DNA from: Anaerolineae bacterium
Lineage (GTDB): Bacteria; Chloroflexota; Anaerolineae; Aggregatilineales; UBA2796
Direction: 5' to 3'
Assembly (NCBI GenBank): GCA_019637615.1
Contig: JAHBVJ010000005.1
Span: 1-64,000, forward strand
DNA length: 64,000 nucleotides
Part shown: positions 14,699 to 24,155 of the stretch, in pieces
How positions within the stretch are numbered: position 1 is the first letter of the stretch
Layout of the letters: each line of letters opens with the position of its first letter
Made by a program: the position numbers and the translations under genes
The notes under the pieces: model-generated
What the model saw: the letters and a program-made list of their open reading frames with translations, nothing else
Told to the model about the DNA's origin: nothing
Database searches by the model: none

Positions 14699-16291
14699 CT
14701 ACACGCCGATGACTTCCTTCGCCACCCGTTCGCCGCTTTCCGCCGCGCCCTCCATGAAGCCTTGGAAGTCCAGACTCGTGTGTTCGCCTGCGAAGAAGAT
14801 ACGCCCCACCGGTTCGGCCTCCGCGCCGCGCAGTCCCGTGTACTGACCGGGCAGATAGCTGGCATACGACGCCTTCGTCCATTCGTACCCGCCCCACGCG
14901 AACCGCGAGTGCTTCGCCGTGTACGCCGACTTGATGCCGGGGACGATCTGCGCGTACTGCTCAAGGAACGCGTTCGCCGCCGCCTTTTCTTCCTGCTCGC
15001 CCACCGCCGTCGCCGTAGTGGCACCCGTGAAGTTGGTCAAGATGCCGTTGGTATTGCCCTGACCACGGCTGGTTTCCCACGTCGTCTGGAACGGCAGATC
15101 GGTGTATACGCTCCCGTTGAAGCCCGCCTTGCGCCACACCTGCGTGCCAAAGCCGAGCATCAACTTGGTGTTGTTGCCGTAGCCAAGCTCATCGATGGCC
15201 TTCCGCTTCATCGGTGGCAGTTCCACCTGAATATCGACATTGCGCAGCATCGTGAAGGGGATCGCCAGCACCACGTCGTCGGCTTCCACGTCCTTGGCAA
15301 TGCCTCGGATGCTGAACGTCAGCACGTAGCCACCGCCGCTCCGCTCCTTGATCGCCTCCAGCACCGATTCGAAGGTGGCTGGCTTGCGCAAGCGTGCGCC
15401 GATCTTGCGCGGCAGGTTGTCGCTGCCCTCGCGGATGCGGAAACGCTCGTCGCTCTCGCCATAAATGCTGAACTGGTCGCCATTCTCACCGAGATCAGTG
15501 CCGATGAACCACAGCAGGTTCAAGCTACTCTGCTTGTCCAGCTCCGCGCCATACTCCGTCACATACGCCGCTGTCAACAGTTCGCGGATCGTGCCCGAAA
15601 TCCCGCGCCTGTCCATCCATTCCGCGATGCTCGTGTTATCCAGCAGTTGCGCGTTGTTCGGCGCGGAATACAAAATATCGGCGTCGGGGTCGGTCAGCGT
15701 CCGCAAATCCCCGATGATCGCCTCCGCCACCGGACGGAATTCCTCGATGATGGTGGCTTTTTCAATCTTCGCACCCTTGAAGAAGTAAAGGTCATTTTCA
15801 ACTTTTTCATCGACCTTCTTCAGGTCAGCCAGCGTGCCGCCGAACTCTTGCAGCAGCGCTTGCAGCGTCACGTGACCACTGTCTACCAATTCGCCGCCCA
15901 GTTCCGCCATCTGGCTGTTGGCGTAAAAACTGCGCTGCGTATACGTGCGCCCACCGACGCGCTTGCTGGCTTCGTACAGCTCGACCTGTGCTTTGGCTTG
16001 CTGCAAGCGGAACGCCGCGATCGTGCCCGCCAGCCCTGCGCCAACGACCACGACTTTGCGGGCTTGTGCGCGGATGATCGCCGCCCGATCCAGCGAGGCG
16101 AGGAACGCCGCGCCACCCACCGCGATAGCCGATTTCTGCAAGAACTCGCGGCGGCTCCATTGGCGCGACTGGTGATACAGCGCCGCCTCGTCCCGCTCGA
16201 TCAATTCAGGGGTGCTTATATTGTGCTGAACGCCGTGGGCTGCCAAGCGTAACTGTCTGCGCAATAATGCCATCAACTCTGATTTTGCCAT
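14699..16291 (-). CDS. flavin monoamine oxidase, Tat-exported
   Basis: 530 residues. A Tat signal, SRREFLQKSAIAVGGAAFLA (about residues 46-65), is followed by the FAD dinucleotide motif VVVVGAGLAGTIAAFRL and the GGR motif SKRVGGRTYTQRSF. The C-terminal FAD motif is IFFAGEHTSLDFQGFMEGA. This is the amine oxidase/L-amino-acid oxidase family: oxidative deamination of an amine, giving aldehyde, ammonia and H2O2, here outside the membrane. The ~45 residues before the Tat motif are an unusual extension. AAGGTGA precedes the ATG. It runs opposite to the repeat-built frame, stopping where the repeats begin. Confidence 0.9.
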   Translation of the reverse strand: MAKSELMALLRRQLRLAAHGVQHNISTPELIERDEAALYHQSRQWSRREFLQKSAIAVGGAAFLASLDRAAIIRAQARKVVVVGAGLAGTIAAFRLQQAKAQVELYEASKRVGGRTYTQRSFYANSQMAELGGELVDSGHVTLQALLQEFGGTLADLKKVDEKVENDLYFFKGAKIEKATIIEEFRPVAEAIIGDLRTLTDPDADILYSAPNNAQLLDNTSIAEWMDRRGISGTIRELLTAAYVTEYGAELDKQSSLNLLWFIGTDLGENGDQFSIYGESDERFRIREGSDNLPRKIGARLRKPATFESVLEAIKERSGGGYVLTFSIRGIAKDVEADDVVLAIPFTMLRNVDIQVELPPMKRKAIDELGYGNNTKLMLGFGTQVWRKAGFNGSVYTDLPFQTTWETSRGQGNTNGILTNFTGATTATAVGEQEEKAAANAFLEQYAQIVPGIKSAYTAKHSRFAWGGYEWTKASYASYLPGQYTGLRGAEAEPVGRIFFAGEHTSLDFQGFMEGAAESGERVAKEVIGV

Positions 16292-16379
16292 ACGTCACCT
16301 TGCTACTAGTCGTCCGTCGTTTACCGATTTCACGCTCCGCGCCCATTATATACCGGACTAGTACTCGCCCTATGGAAAG

Positions 16380-16408
16380 TTGAGACACTGGAATGAAATT
16401 TTTATGAA
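16380..16408 (+). promoter_or_regulatory. candidate promoter for the M50 gene cluster
   Basis: TTGAGA (16380-16385), 17-bp spacer, TATGAA (16403-16408), about 90 bp before the first protease gene and pointing towards it. Moderate match to the sigma-70 consensus; no operator-like symmetry seen. Confidence 0.45.
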
Positions 16409-16498
16409 GCCACCGTTCGTCCACGCACTGGGTGGGGCAAACCGTGATACAGTCAGCAGATAAAGTCTAGTACGCAGAAGAGTTCAAGGAGACGCCTC

Positions 16499-17677
16499 GT
16501 GAATTACCTGCGCTGGTTCCGCGAACATCCCTTTCTCACGGTAGGTGTAGGGTCTTTCCTATTAGCCTACATTGCCTTGGGTAACGAAACTTTCCGGTCA
16601 ATCTTCCCCCTCGTGTATGTATGGCTGCTCGCCGTCGTTTTGTCAATGCTTATCGCTATTATCGTTCACGAGCTAGGGCATCTGATCGCGGGTCTATTAG
16701 TAGGCTATCGTTTCTCGATGTTTGCGATACTACATTTCCGCATCTATCGAGAAGACAACAAACTCTCTATAAGTTGGCGTCAATCTCAATTGTACAAAAC
16801 GAGGTATCTGGGTTTTGTTAGATTCTTCATTGACGATTTCACCAATTTCCGTCAGCGTCGGTTCTGGCTTACCCTCGGTGGGCCGTTGGCAACCGCGCTC
16901 ACGGTGGTGGTGGCTGGTGTCCTTTACGCTAACCGACCGCCGTTGCCGCCCGGTAGCACGCCGAGTTTGATAACGGCACAAGACTGGTTACAGCGTTTTT
17001 TGCCGCTTGGGTTGTTTATGGTCGATCTCGCGTTTCTTGTATTGACTCTTTATCCAACGCCCTTCAACGAAGGCAATGTGCTGCTCCTATTGCTGCGAGG
17101 TGGTGCGACGTTGGAACAATATCAACGGCTTATCCAAATCAGCAATGCTGATGCGCAAGGCGTTCGCCCAAGGGACTGGGATATTTCGCTGATCAATGCC
17201 CTGCTAGACTCAAACGCTGATGAATTTACGTCACATCTCCTACTCTATTATTGGGCACTGGATCATCATGACCAACAGCAAGCCAGAACCGCCCTAGCCG
17301 CCGCCATCAAATCGGCGGATAAAGCCAGCGCGCCAGATCGTGCCGAAATTGCTGTGGAAGCCGTCTATCTTGACATAAGTGACCGTGCCAACGCTCAGGA
17401 TATCGAGCAATTGATCGCAAAATTGGGTAAAGCGATCAATCGTGCCCAACCGATCACGAGAATGCGGCTGGCTTGTGCTGCTAACTTAGCACTGCACCAA
17501 TACGCCGAGACTCGAAAGATCGCGCACCATGCACTTCAGTTGATAGAGCGAGAAAAGGCCAACACTGGAGGGACTATCATGGAACGTGACCTATTCCATG
17601 AAATGGCCGAACGCGTAGCCCTTGCTGAAAAATCTGGTGTTGGCAACATAGTGACAGCCGGAGGAACTGCCCTGTGA
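16499..17677 (+). CDS. M50 site-2-protease-like membrane protein, copy 1
   Basis: 392 residues from GTG at 16499, preceded by AAGGAGA. N-terminal transmembrane helices carry the zinc motif H57-E-L-G-H61. A further pair of helices ends in YPTPFNEGNVLLLLL, where the second metal motif of the family (normally Asp-Gly) reads E191-G. A soluble C-terminal half of TPR-like helices follows. Rhomboid-like intramembrane proteolysis of a membrane substrate would be expected if active; the Asp-to-Glu change makes this copy suspect. It overlaps the next gene by GTGA, so translation is coupled. Confidence 0.75.
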   Translation: MNYLRWFREHPFLTVGVGSFLLAYIALGNETFRSIFPLVYVWLLAVVLSMLIAIIVHELGHLIAGLLVGYRFSMFAILHFRIYREDNKLSISWRQSQLYKTRYLGFVRFFIDDFTNFRQRRFWLTLGGPLATALTVVVAGVLYANRPPLPPGSTPSLITAQDWLQRFLPLGLFMVDLAFLVLTLYPTPFNEGNVLLLLLRGGATLEQYQRLIQISNADAQGVRPRDWDISLINALLDSNADEFTSHLLLYYWALDHHDQQQARTALAAAIKSADKASAPDRAEIAVEAVYLDISDRANAQDIEQLIAKLGKAINRAQPITRMRLACAANLALHQYAETRKIAHHALQLIEREKANTGGTIMERDLFHEMAERVALAEKSGVGNIVTAGGTAL

Positions 17678-18855
17678 ACGATCCACGCTTACTCACGCAA
17701 CGCCGCTTCCCGATCCAGCTCGTGATCATTGTGCTGTTCCTGCTCGCCGCGTTGATCGGGAGTCCCAACCAGCGGATACTGGCGTTCGCATGGATAATCG
17801 GCTTCGTGGCCTTCTATGTCGTCATCATCATCCACGAGCTAGGGCATCTGATCGCGGGCTGGCGCGTCGGGTACCGCTTCTCGATCTTCTCTGTCGGCCT
17901 GTTCCACGTCTACAAGGAGGCAGACAAATTACGCGTGGGTTGGCGGCGTTTGCCGTGGCAGCCGCCCAGTTTCTTAGGCTTCACTCTTTTTTTCGTGGAT
18001 GACTACACCAACTTCCGCCGCCGGATGTTCTGGTATATCCTCGGCGGGCCACTGGCGAACGCGCTGGTGGTGCTCGTCGGCGCGCTGCTGTACGCCAGCA
18101 TGAACGGCCTGCCCTACGTCGGCTACTACTTCTTCCAGCCGCTCATCTGGATACAGGGCATCTTTGTCGTCGGCCTATTCTGGGGTGGTCTGCTCCTGCT
18201 GCTCGGTTCGATCTATCCGTCGGAGTGGATTTCTACCGATGGCAACAAGTTGCTGCGGTTGCTGCAAGGCGGTGCGATCTTGGAGCGCTTCAAGGCGCAG
18301 GTGCAGGTTGGCAGCGCCGTCCTCGCTGGTGTCCGCCCGCGCGATTGGGACTCCGCGTGGATCGTTCCCCTCACCGCGCGCAAAGAAAGCAGCGCCGATA
18401 CCGTCAACGCGCATATACTGGCCTACCGTTGGGCGTTGGATCGTGGCGACGAGCAGCAAGCCGAGCACTATCTGACCGTCGCTGTCCGCAGTCGCCAGAA
18501 AGTCAGCCCCATCGAGCGCGCCAACATCCTCGTGGAAGCCGCCTACTTCGAGATGCGCTATCACGCCAACGCGCAAAATGCCGATCAGTGGATCAAGAAG
18601 CTCGGCACCGAGCAGAAGCGCGCCCAACCGCTGTTCCGGCTACGGATGTCCTGCGCCGCTAACTTGCTCATGCGCCAGTATCCCGAAACGCGCCAGATCG
18701 CGGAACAGTCCATTCAGGTGCTAGATCGTGCCAATGCCAACGACGGCCTCTCCATCATGGAGCGTGATCTCTTCCGCGATCTCGCGCAGCGTGCTGCCCA
18801 AGCTGAAGCGGAAGCCCAAACGGCCTCGCCATCATCAACCGAAAATCCATCATGA
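17674..18855 (+). CDS. M50 site-2-protease-like membrane protein, copy 2
   Basis: 393 residues from GTG at 17674, overlapping the previous stop as GTGA. H54-E-L-G-H58 sits at the end of the first helical pair, and YPSEWISTDGNKLLRLL carries the second motif with D189. The cytoplasmic half contains RPRDWD, the hydrophilic helices AYRWALDRGDEQQAEHYL and a C-terminal SIMERDLFRDLAQ, all shared with the other two copies. The three proteins therefore arose by tandem duplication and kept both membrane and soluble parts. Overlaps the third gene by ATGA. Confidence 0.82.
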   Translation: MNDPRLLTQRRFPIQLVIIVLFLLAALIGSPNQRILAFAWIIGFVAFYVVIIIHELGHLIAGWRVGYRFSIFSVGLFHVYKEADKLRVGWRRLPWQPPSFLGFTLFFVDDYTNFRRRMFWYILGGPLANALVVLVGALLYASMNGLPYVGYYFFQPLIWIQGIFVVGLFWGGLLLLLGSIYPSEWISTDGNKLLRLLQGGAILERFKAQVQVGSAVLAGVRPRDWDSAWIVPLTARKESSADTVNAHILAYRWALDRGDEQQAEHYLTVAVRSRQKVSPIERANILVEAAYFEMRYHANAQNADQWIKKLGTEQKRAQPLFRLRMSCAANLLMRQYPETRQIAEQSIQVLDRANANDGLSIMERDLFRDLAQRAAQAEAEAQTASPSSTENPS

Positions 18856-20015
18856 ACACATCAAACCAATCCACCCTGCGTCACTTGCTGATTCAAGCCA
18901 TCGCCGCCGTCCTCACCCTGACCTTCCTGCTCGTCGTCGGCAGTGATGCCCTCCGTTCGCTGCTGATCGCTGGCCTGATCTGTCTGGTGGCGCTCTATAT
19001 GGTTGTCTTCCTTCACGAGTTGGGGCATTACCTCGCGGGGATGCGCGTCGGCTATCGGTTTGCGATCTTCTCGGTAGGTCCAGTCTACGTGCAGTCGCAA
19101 GACGGCAAAATGGTCACCGGACTGCATCCCTTCCAGTGGCCTCCCTCGGAAATTCTCGGTTTTACGGTCTTCTTCGTGGAGGATTTCGCTGATTTTCGCC
19201 TTCGGATGCTGTTATATGTGGCGGGTGGGCCGTTGGCAACCGCGCTTACGGTAGCCCTCGCTGGCTTTCTCTACGCCGTCGGCAACCAGTTCCCTAATTT
19301 CGGCCTCTATTACACACAGCCGATTACGTGGGCGTTGGGCATCTTCACCTTCGGCCTGATGATGGCCTCCGTCAGCTTGTTGGTTGGTTCGCTGTATCCC
19401 GCCAACTGGGTTCCCACTGATGGTAACAAGCTGTTCCGCCTGTTGCGCAGCGAAGCCAGCGCCGAACGCTTGAAGGCGCAGATCATGGTGGCTCAGGCCA
19501 ACCTGCACGGCATCCGCCCGCGTGATTGGAACCGCGACTGGATCACCGCCATGACCGCGCTGGACGAACCGAGTGTCGATACCGTGCAGGCGTACATGCA
19601 AGCCTACCGTTGGGGGCTGGACAGCGGTGACGAGCATCTAGCCGAAAGTTTCCTGACCATCGCCGTCAAGCACCGTCAGCAAGCCGCACCGAACGAGCGT
19701 GTCACCGTCCTACTCGAAGCGGCCTTTTTCGAGATGCGCTATCACGCCAACCCGCAGCACGCCATCGAATGGCTGAGTAAGCTGGAAAACCAGCAGAACC
19801 GTGCCAGAGCCACCATCGTCATGCGCATGGCCTGCGCCAGAGACCTGACCAGACGCCAGTACGACAAAGCCCGTCAGCGCGCCTATCAGGCCATCGACAT
19901 GCTGGATAGTGCCAACGCCTTCGACGGGCGCTCGATCATGGAGCGCGATCTGTTCCGCGACATGATCAAGCTGTGCGACTTAGCCGACGAGATGCAATCT
20001 AAACGTGCTAACTGA
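18852..20015 (+). CDS. M50 site-2-protease-like membrane protein, copy 3
   Basis: 387 residues. H55-E-L-G-H59 and PTDGNKLFRLL (D190) are intact. The soluble half repeats the RPRDWN, AYRWGLDSGDEHLAESFL and SIMERDLFRDMIK landmarks of copies 1 and 2. The start ATG overlaps the stop of copy 2, so all three are made in a coupled way and may assemble together. It ends 26 nt from the stop of the convergent TPR gene, with no obvious terminator hairpin between. Confidence 0.82.
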   Translation: MNTSNQSTLRHLLIQAIAAVLTLTFLLVVGSDALRSLLIAGLICLVALYMVVFLHELGHYLAGMRVGYRFAIFSVGPVYVQSQDGKMVTGLHPFQWPPSEILGFTVFFVEDFADFRLRMLLYVAGGPLATALTVALAGFLYAVGNQFPNFGLYYTQPITWALGIFTFGLMMASVSLLVGSLYPANWVPTDGNKLFRLLRSEASAERLKAQIMVAQANLHGIRPRDWNRDWITAMTALDEPSVDTVQAYMQAYRWGLDSGDEHLAESFLTIAVKHRQQAAPNERVTVLLEAAFFEMRYHANPQHAIEWLSKLENQQNRARATIVMRMACARDLTRRQYDKARQRAYQAIDMLDSANAFDGRSIMERDLFRDMIKLCDLADEMQSKRAN

Positions 20016-20041
20016 AGCCCCTCGTCAAGTCACCAGTCTGG

Positions 20042-21466
20042 TTAGGGTTGTTCGAGCGTCTTCAAAATGGCGGCGACGGTCTCATGCAGCGGTGTGACAT
20101 GTCCGCGTTCCAAAGCAGCGTGGAAAGCCGCCGATCCGAGTGTTGTTTCAAGTTGCGCGAGGAGCGGTTCAAAGATCGGGGCATCTGCATCTTCATGGCG
20201 ATGAATCGTGCCAGCCCATGTTGCCGCTTGCTCATGCCATCCACTGCTCAACCCGACCATGACCGCCCCCACCGTCGTGCGGATTCGCTGCACATCCGAG
20301 TCCAACCGTTCAGCAATCAGCAGCCCTCCGTGCAACGCTTGACAGGCTGCCGGTAGATCGTTGAGCGCGGTGTAGGTATAGGTCAGATTGCGCAGGATGT
20401 TGCAGAGGTAGCGGGGCTGCTCCGGTTGTTGCGCCAAGGTTAGCGCATCACGTAACTGGTCAAGGGCGCGTCGATACTCGCCAAGGCGGAAGTACGCATA
20501 GCCGAGCGAAGATTGTGTGTGAATGATGTTGCTCTTCAAGGCTATCTCGCGGGCGACACGGATAGCATCTTCGTAGTGAGGGCACGCGGCCTCAATATCG
20601 CCTATTTCTAGTGTCCAATCGCCCAAGGTCGTCAAGGCGTTACTCAACATCCGCTTGTTGCCGATGATCCGTGCGATCTGAATGCCACGCCGGATGTACT
20701 CGCCGCATTCGCCCAATGTCTCTGGATACATGGATGCTTGCGCCAGCGACAGATTCGCCGCAGCGATCTCGTTTTGGCGACCCAGCTCTTCCACGATCTG
20801 CAAATACCGTTTGAAATAGTCGATAGCGCGCCGTGAATCGCCGCGATACAAGGTAACTGCGCCGAATACATTGTAGACTTTGCCGAGTGAGGCACGGTCA
20901 TTAAAGCGTAGAAAGATCGCCTCGCTCTCGTGCAAAAGGCGTTCCGCGCTTGCGTAATCACCGCGGTCATCCGCAAGACTGCCCAGCGCCATCAAGGCTC
21001 GTCCGATGGCTAACGCGTTCCGGTGTTGGCGCGCCTGTGCAAGCAACTGGTTGGCGGCGGCTTCGGCAGCGTCTAGATTACTCAAATGGACGTGTGTCAG
21101 ATACAGATAGTACAGGAAAGTGCATTCCGCGTTAGTGTCACGCCAACTTTGAGCGATCTCTAGCGCGGTATTCAGCCAACGCAGTCGTTCGTGAGGATGC
21201 TGGCAAATGGTCAGCACATCGACCCCTGCTAGGGCAAACTGGATGAATAGCCGTGCGGCGTGTTTGTCTAGGCGCGCGAAGGACTCTAGCCACGCCAACG
21301 CCTGAACGATCTGTGGCAATTCACGGTCAAGCGCCCCAAATCCATCGGCGGTGCTTTCCTGACCGCGCCGGAAGATAAGCGCGGCACTCCGCAGCGAACG
21401 CAGATAATGTTCGACCAACCGGTATTGCACCGCAGTAGGAGGAGTGCTTGCCAGCGCAGGGATCAC
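20042..21466 (-). CDS. TPR protein, C-terminal half of a split SARP regulator
   Basis: 474 residues consisting almost entirely of about ten tetratricopeptide-like helical pairs (for example GKVYNVFGAVTLYRGDSRRA and LGYAYFRLGEYRRALDQLRD). It starts with GTG at 21466, whose GTGA overlaps the stop of the SARP/NB-ARC gene. In related AfsR-like regulators, SARP, NB-ARC and TPR parts form one chain of about 1000 residues; here the chain is cut at the junction with translational coupling. The two products probably work as one signalling unit, the TPRs sensing a ligand or partner. Confidence 0.85.
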   Translation of the reverse strand: MIPALASTPPTAVQYRLVEHYLRSLRSAALIFRRGQESTADGFGALDRELPQIVQALAWLESFARLDKHAARLFIQFALAGVDVLTICQHPHERLRWLNTALEIAQSWRDTNAECTFLYYLYLTHVHLSNLDAAEAAANQLLAQARQHRNALAIGRALMALGSLADDRGDYASAERLLHESEAIFLRFNDRASLGKVYNVFGAVTLYRGDSRRAIDYFKRYLQIVEELGRQNEIAAANLSLAQASMYPETLGECGEYIRRGIQIARIIGNKRMLSNALTTLGDWTLEIGDIEAACPHYEDAIRVAREIALKSNIIHTQSSLGYAYFRLGEYRRALDQLRDALTLAQQPEQPRYLCNILRNLTYTYTALNDLPAACQALHGGLLIAERLDSDVQRIRTTVGAVMVGLSSGWHEQAATWAGTIHRHEDADAPIFEPLLAQLETTLGSAAFHAALERGHVTPLHETVAAILKTLEQP

Positions 21467-23289
21467 GGTATTGTTGTCTCCTGCAAGATCGCCCGCGCAT
21501 GGAGCACCAACAGCGCGTGTAACTGGAATCTGCCGCCGCTGACTGGCTCTAGCAAACCGCGATTGACGAGGATGCGTGCCGTCGGTCGCGGGTCATCTAC
21601 CGCCCATACAGCGCTCATAGCTTTCAGATCAAAGGTCGCGGGCTTGGGGACGAACAGCCCCAACACGGCGTAACGCCAGCGTGTTTCGGAGTCAAGGTGA
21701 TCGGTGCTGCGCCGCAACAGGGTGGCGACGGTCGGGGATGTTTCCTGACCAGCGACCAGCATATCACTCGGCGCATGGGACTGTAAAATCCGCGCGCCCT
21801 CGCGCAGTTCAGCCAACAGCTCAATCACGCCCCAACCGAAGCGTGCCTCTGTTTGCAGCAACCGACCGGCCACTTGGATGGCGAGCGGCAGCCCTTCCAG
21901 ATCACGGATCAAGGTACGCGCTTCGGCTGGATGCGCTGCCACTGTATCGGGGGTCAACTTGGTCAGCAGTTCCAATCCAGCCTCTTCAGCGAGGACAGGC
22001 AGCCGGAAAATAGCTTGTGCAGTGGGCGCTAACGTCATGGCGACATCATTCAAGCGGGTCGTGAACACGCTGGCGCAGTTCGGCCCACCGATTCGAAACG
22101 GTACCACATCTTCAGGCTTCCAAATGTCATCCACGATCAGCAACATGCGCTTGTTGTGCAAAATGGCGGTGAGTTGCGCGCTGATGTCCTCGATTTTGCG
22201 CAGACGTGGTGCTTCGCGCGCAGTGAAGACCGATGACCACAAGAGTAGTTCTTTGAGCAAGTTCGGCGTTTCTCCGAGCGATGCCCATAGTACGCCATCG
22301 GGAAAAAGCTGCGAGATCATCGGATGATGTGCCAACCGCGCTACCAGTGTGCTCTTGCCGATTCCGGGCCACCCTTGAATCACGGTCAATGGCTGCGGCT
22401 CCTGACCGTCCGTCCCCAACCGCTCCAAGATGTCGCGCATCGCACCGTCGCGCCCGATCATGAGCGCAGGGAGCGGAGGCAGCAATCCGATAGAAGGTGG
22501 CGTGGTTGGCAGCACAGTGTGATTCGTAAAAGGTTGTCCGGCTTGAATCTCTTCGTATAGTTTCAGCGTTTGTTCTTCTGGCACGGTTGCCAATTCCGTT
22601 TCAAGCAGGCTCACACACTGCTTATATTGGCGTAAGGCTTCACTGCGATGTCCGCTCGCCAGATGCAGGCGGATGAGCAGCCGATGCGCAGGTTCGTGCA
22701 GCGTATCAACAGCCAGCCAGCGGTGCGCGTACGCAATCGCCTCTTCGATCTGCTGACTTTCCGCGAAATGGTTACACAGCCGCCGGAGCGCGCCCGCGTA
22801 TTCAAGCCGTAGCCATTCCTGCTGCATGAATACCCAGTCGTTATATTCTGCGCAGTCTTCCAAACTGTAGCCTAGCATGAAATCATCCGCGTACAACGCC
22901 ACCGCGCGTCGGAGCCAATCTACGCACGCATCGCACAGGAGGTTATCGGCATGATTATGCGCACGTACTTGGATCAACAGCGTGAGGAACTCGCTGACAT
23001 CGACCTGAACCTGCGTTTTGTCCATCGCGATGGTCGATCGATTCGCCTCGATCCACTCCACGGGAATGGCAGTGGTGAGCGCGGACAAACTGCTGCGCAG
23101 CGCTCCGTGCGCGTGTTTATGATCAAGCTCTGCCCACAACAACCCCGCCAGCGTATCACGACTCTGGTGCTCTTCCGCCAACGCCAGATAAGCCGCTAAG
23201 GCCAGCGCTTTACGTCGGTTGAGCACGATCGGTTGGCCTTGATATTCAAGACGCGGTGCCCCAAATAGCTTCAAATGCAGATCAGACAT
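21463..23289 (-). CDS. SARP-family regulator with BTAD and NB-ARC domains
   Basis: 608 residues from the ATG at 23289 (an upstream TTG at 23301 is less likely). The N-terminal winged helix LHLKLFGAPRLEYQG ... LLWAELDHKHAHGALRSSLS is the OmpR-like DNA-binding domain of SARP proteins. The bacterial transcriptional activation domain follows up to about residue 245 (RLLIRLHLASGHRSEALRQY). The NB-ARC ATPase then shows Walker A GWPGIGKST, Walker B MLLIVDDIWKP and GLPLAIQVAGRLL. A C-terminal winged helix ends just before the coupled TPR gene. It would bind DNA in an ATP-dependent manner; its target is not evident, though the divergent neighbour at 23415 is a candidate. Confidence 0.9.
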   Translation of the reverse strand: MSDLHLKLFGAPRLEYQGQPIVLNRRKALALAAYLALAEEHQSRDTLAGLLWAELDHKHAHGALRSSLSALTTAIPVEWIEANRSTIAMDKTQVQVDVSEFLTLLIQVRAHNHADNLLCDACVDWLRRAVALYADDFMLGYSLEDCAEYNDWVFMQQEWLRLEYAGALRRLCNHFAESQQIEEAIAYAHRWLAVDTLHEPAHRLLIRLHLASGHRSEALRQYKQCVSLLETELATVPEEQTLKLYEEIQAGQPFTNHTVLPTTPPSIGLLPPLPALMIGRDGAMRDILERLGTDGQEPQPLTVIQGWPGIGKSTLVARLAHHPMISQLFPDGVLWASLGETPNLLKELLLWSSVFTAREAPRLRKIEDISAQLTAILHNKRMLLIVDDIWKPEDVVPFRIGGPNCASVFTTRLNDVAMTLAPTAQAIFRLPVLAEEAGLELLTKLTPDTVAAHPAEARTLIRDLEGLPLAIQVAGRLLQTEARFGWGVIELLAELREGARILQSHAPSDMLVAGQETSPTVATLLRRSTDHLDSETRWRYAVLGLFVPKPATFDLKAMSAVWAVDDPRPTARILVNRGLLEPVSGGRFQLHALLVLHARAILQETTIP

Positions 23290-23414
23290 AGCAATCGGCA
23301 ATCCAGCTAACCTACCCCGCGTGTAGCCCGTGTCGCTGTGACGAAGTGGTGACGATGCCTTCTTATAATCGCATTATGTCTTTTTTATTGCAACCCGAGG
23401 AGAAGGAGCGACCC

Positions 23415-24119
23415 ATGCGACTGATGCACAAACCGCCGCCCGTGGACTTTGTAGCGATGGTTCGGAAGTTACCCCTTGTGGCGCAGGTTGCTGTTGCCCT
23501 CTGCCTGAGCCTAGCCCTGATCCTCAGCCTCTTCACGTCGAGGTTGCCGCCAGAAATCGGGGGACTGTTGGATGGAATATTCGAGGATACTTCTCAACTG
23601 CCGTGGCAATCAACCTACTGGATAGATGCCCAACAGCGCTTCCGCAGCCGGACGAGCGACGAGCCTGCGCGCATCGGTTTCGCGTGGAGCGACAATCAAG
23701 ACGATTCAGTTATCATGGTGCGGAAATCACCCGATCTTTTTCTCCAGACTATTGACAACCGCCGCGTATTTTTCTCAACGAACGATTCCGGCGTGCTACG
23801 CAGCATCTTGGTCAGTTGGCCTAGCCGTTCAACCCAGCCCGACCTTGCCACCATCCCGACCCTCGGTGAGATCATCGCTCAGCTCGGTGAACCTGCGTGG
23901 GTGACATTTGGCTCCGCCCGTGAGCAGGGCACACTGTGGCTGGTCTATCATCGCCAATACGGATGGCTAACCATCAGCGTCCAGTACAACGGATCGCTCC
24001 GACCAACCATGCCGATAGAATTTGTCCGCGTCAGCACGCGGTTGCCGGATGGCTTGAGCACAGGCTTACCGTGGCAGGGCTTCAGCAAAATACATCACTA
24101 CGCCTTACCTGCCAGATAA
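23415..24119 (+). CDS. membrane-anchored protein of unknown function
   Basis: 234 residues from the ATG at 23415, chosen because GAGGAGAAGGAG lies just upstream; the frame is open from 23346. One transmembrane helix (VAQVAVALCLSLALILSLF, about residues 23-41) is followed by an extracytoplasmic domain that I do not recognise. It is divergent from the SARP regulator with about 125 bp between the starts, the usual position of a regulated gene. Confidence 0.7.
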   Translation: MRLMHKPPPVDFVAMVRKLPLVAQVAVALCLSLALILSLFTSRLPPEIGGLLDGIFEDTSQLPWQSTYWIDAQQRFRSRTSDEPARIGFAWSDNQDDSVIMVRKSPDLFLQTIDNRRVFFSTNDSGVLRSILVSWPSRSTQPDLATIPTLGEIIAQLGEPAWVTFGSAREQGTLWLVYHRQYGWLTISVQYNGSLRPTMPIEFVRVSTRLPDGLSTGLPWQGFSKIHHYALPAR

Positions 24120-24155
24120 GGCTTTATGCTTCTTTATCCAAAGCACGCCCGTCAC

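Noticed and set aside
14699..16252. Continuation of the repeat-built + strand frame
   Set aside because: It is the complete antisense of the amine oxidase, whose motifs are intact; the + translation there shows no domain.
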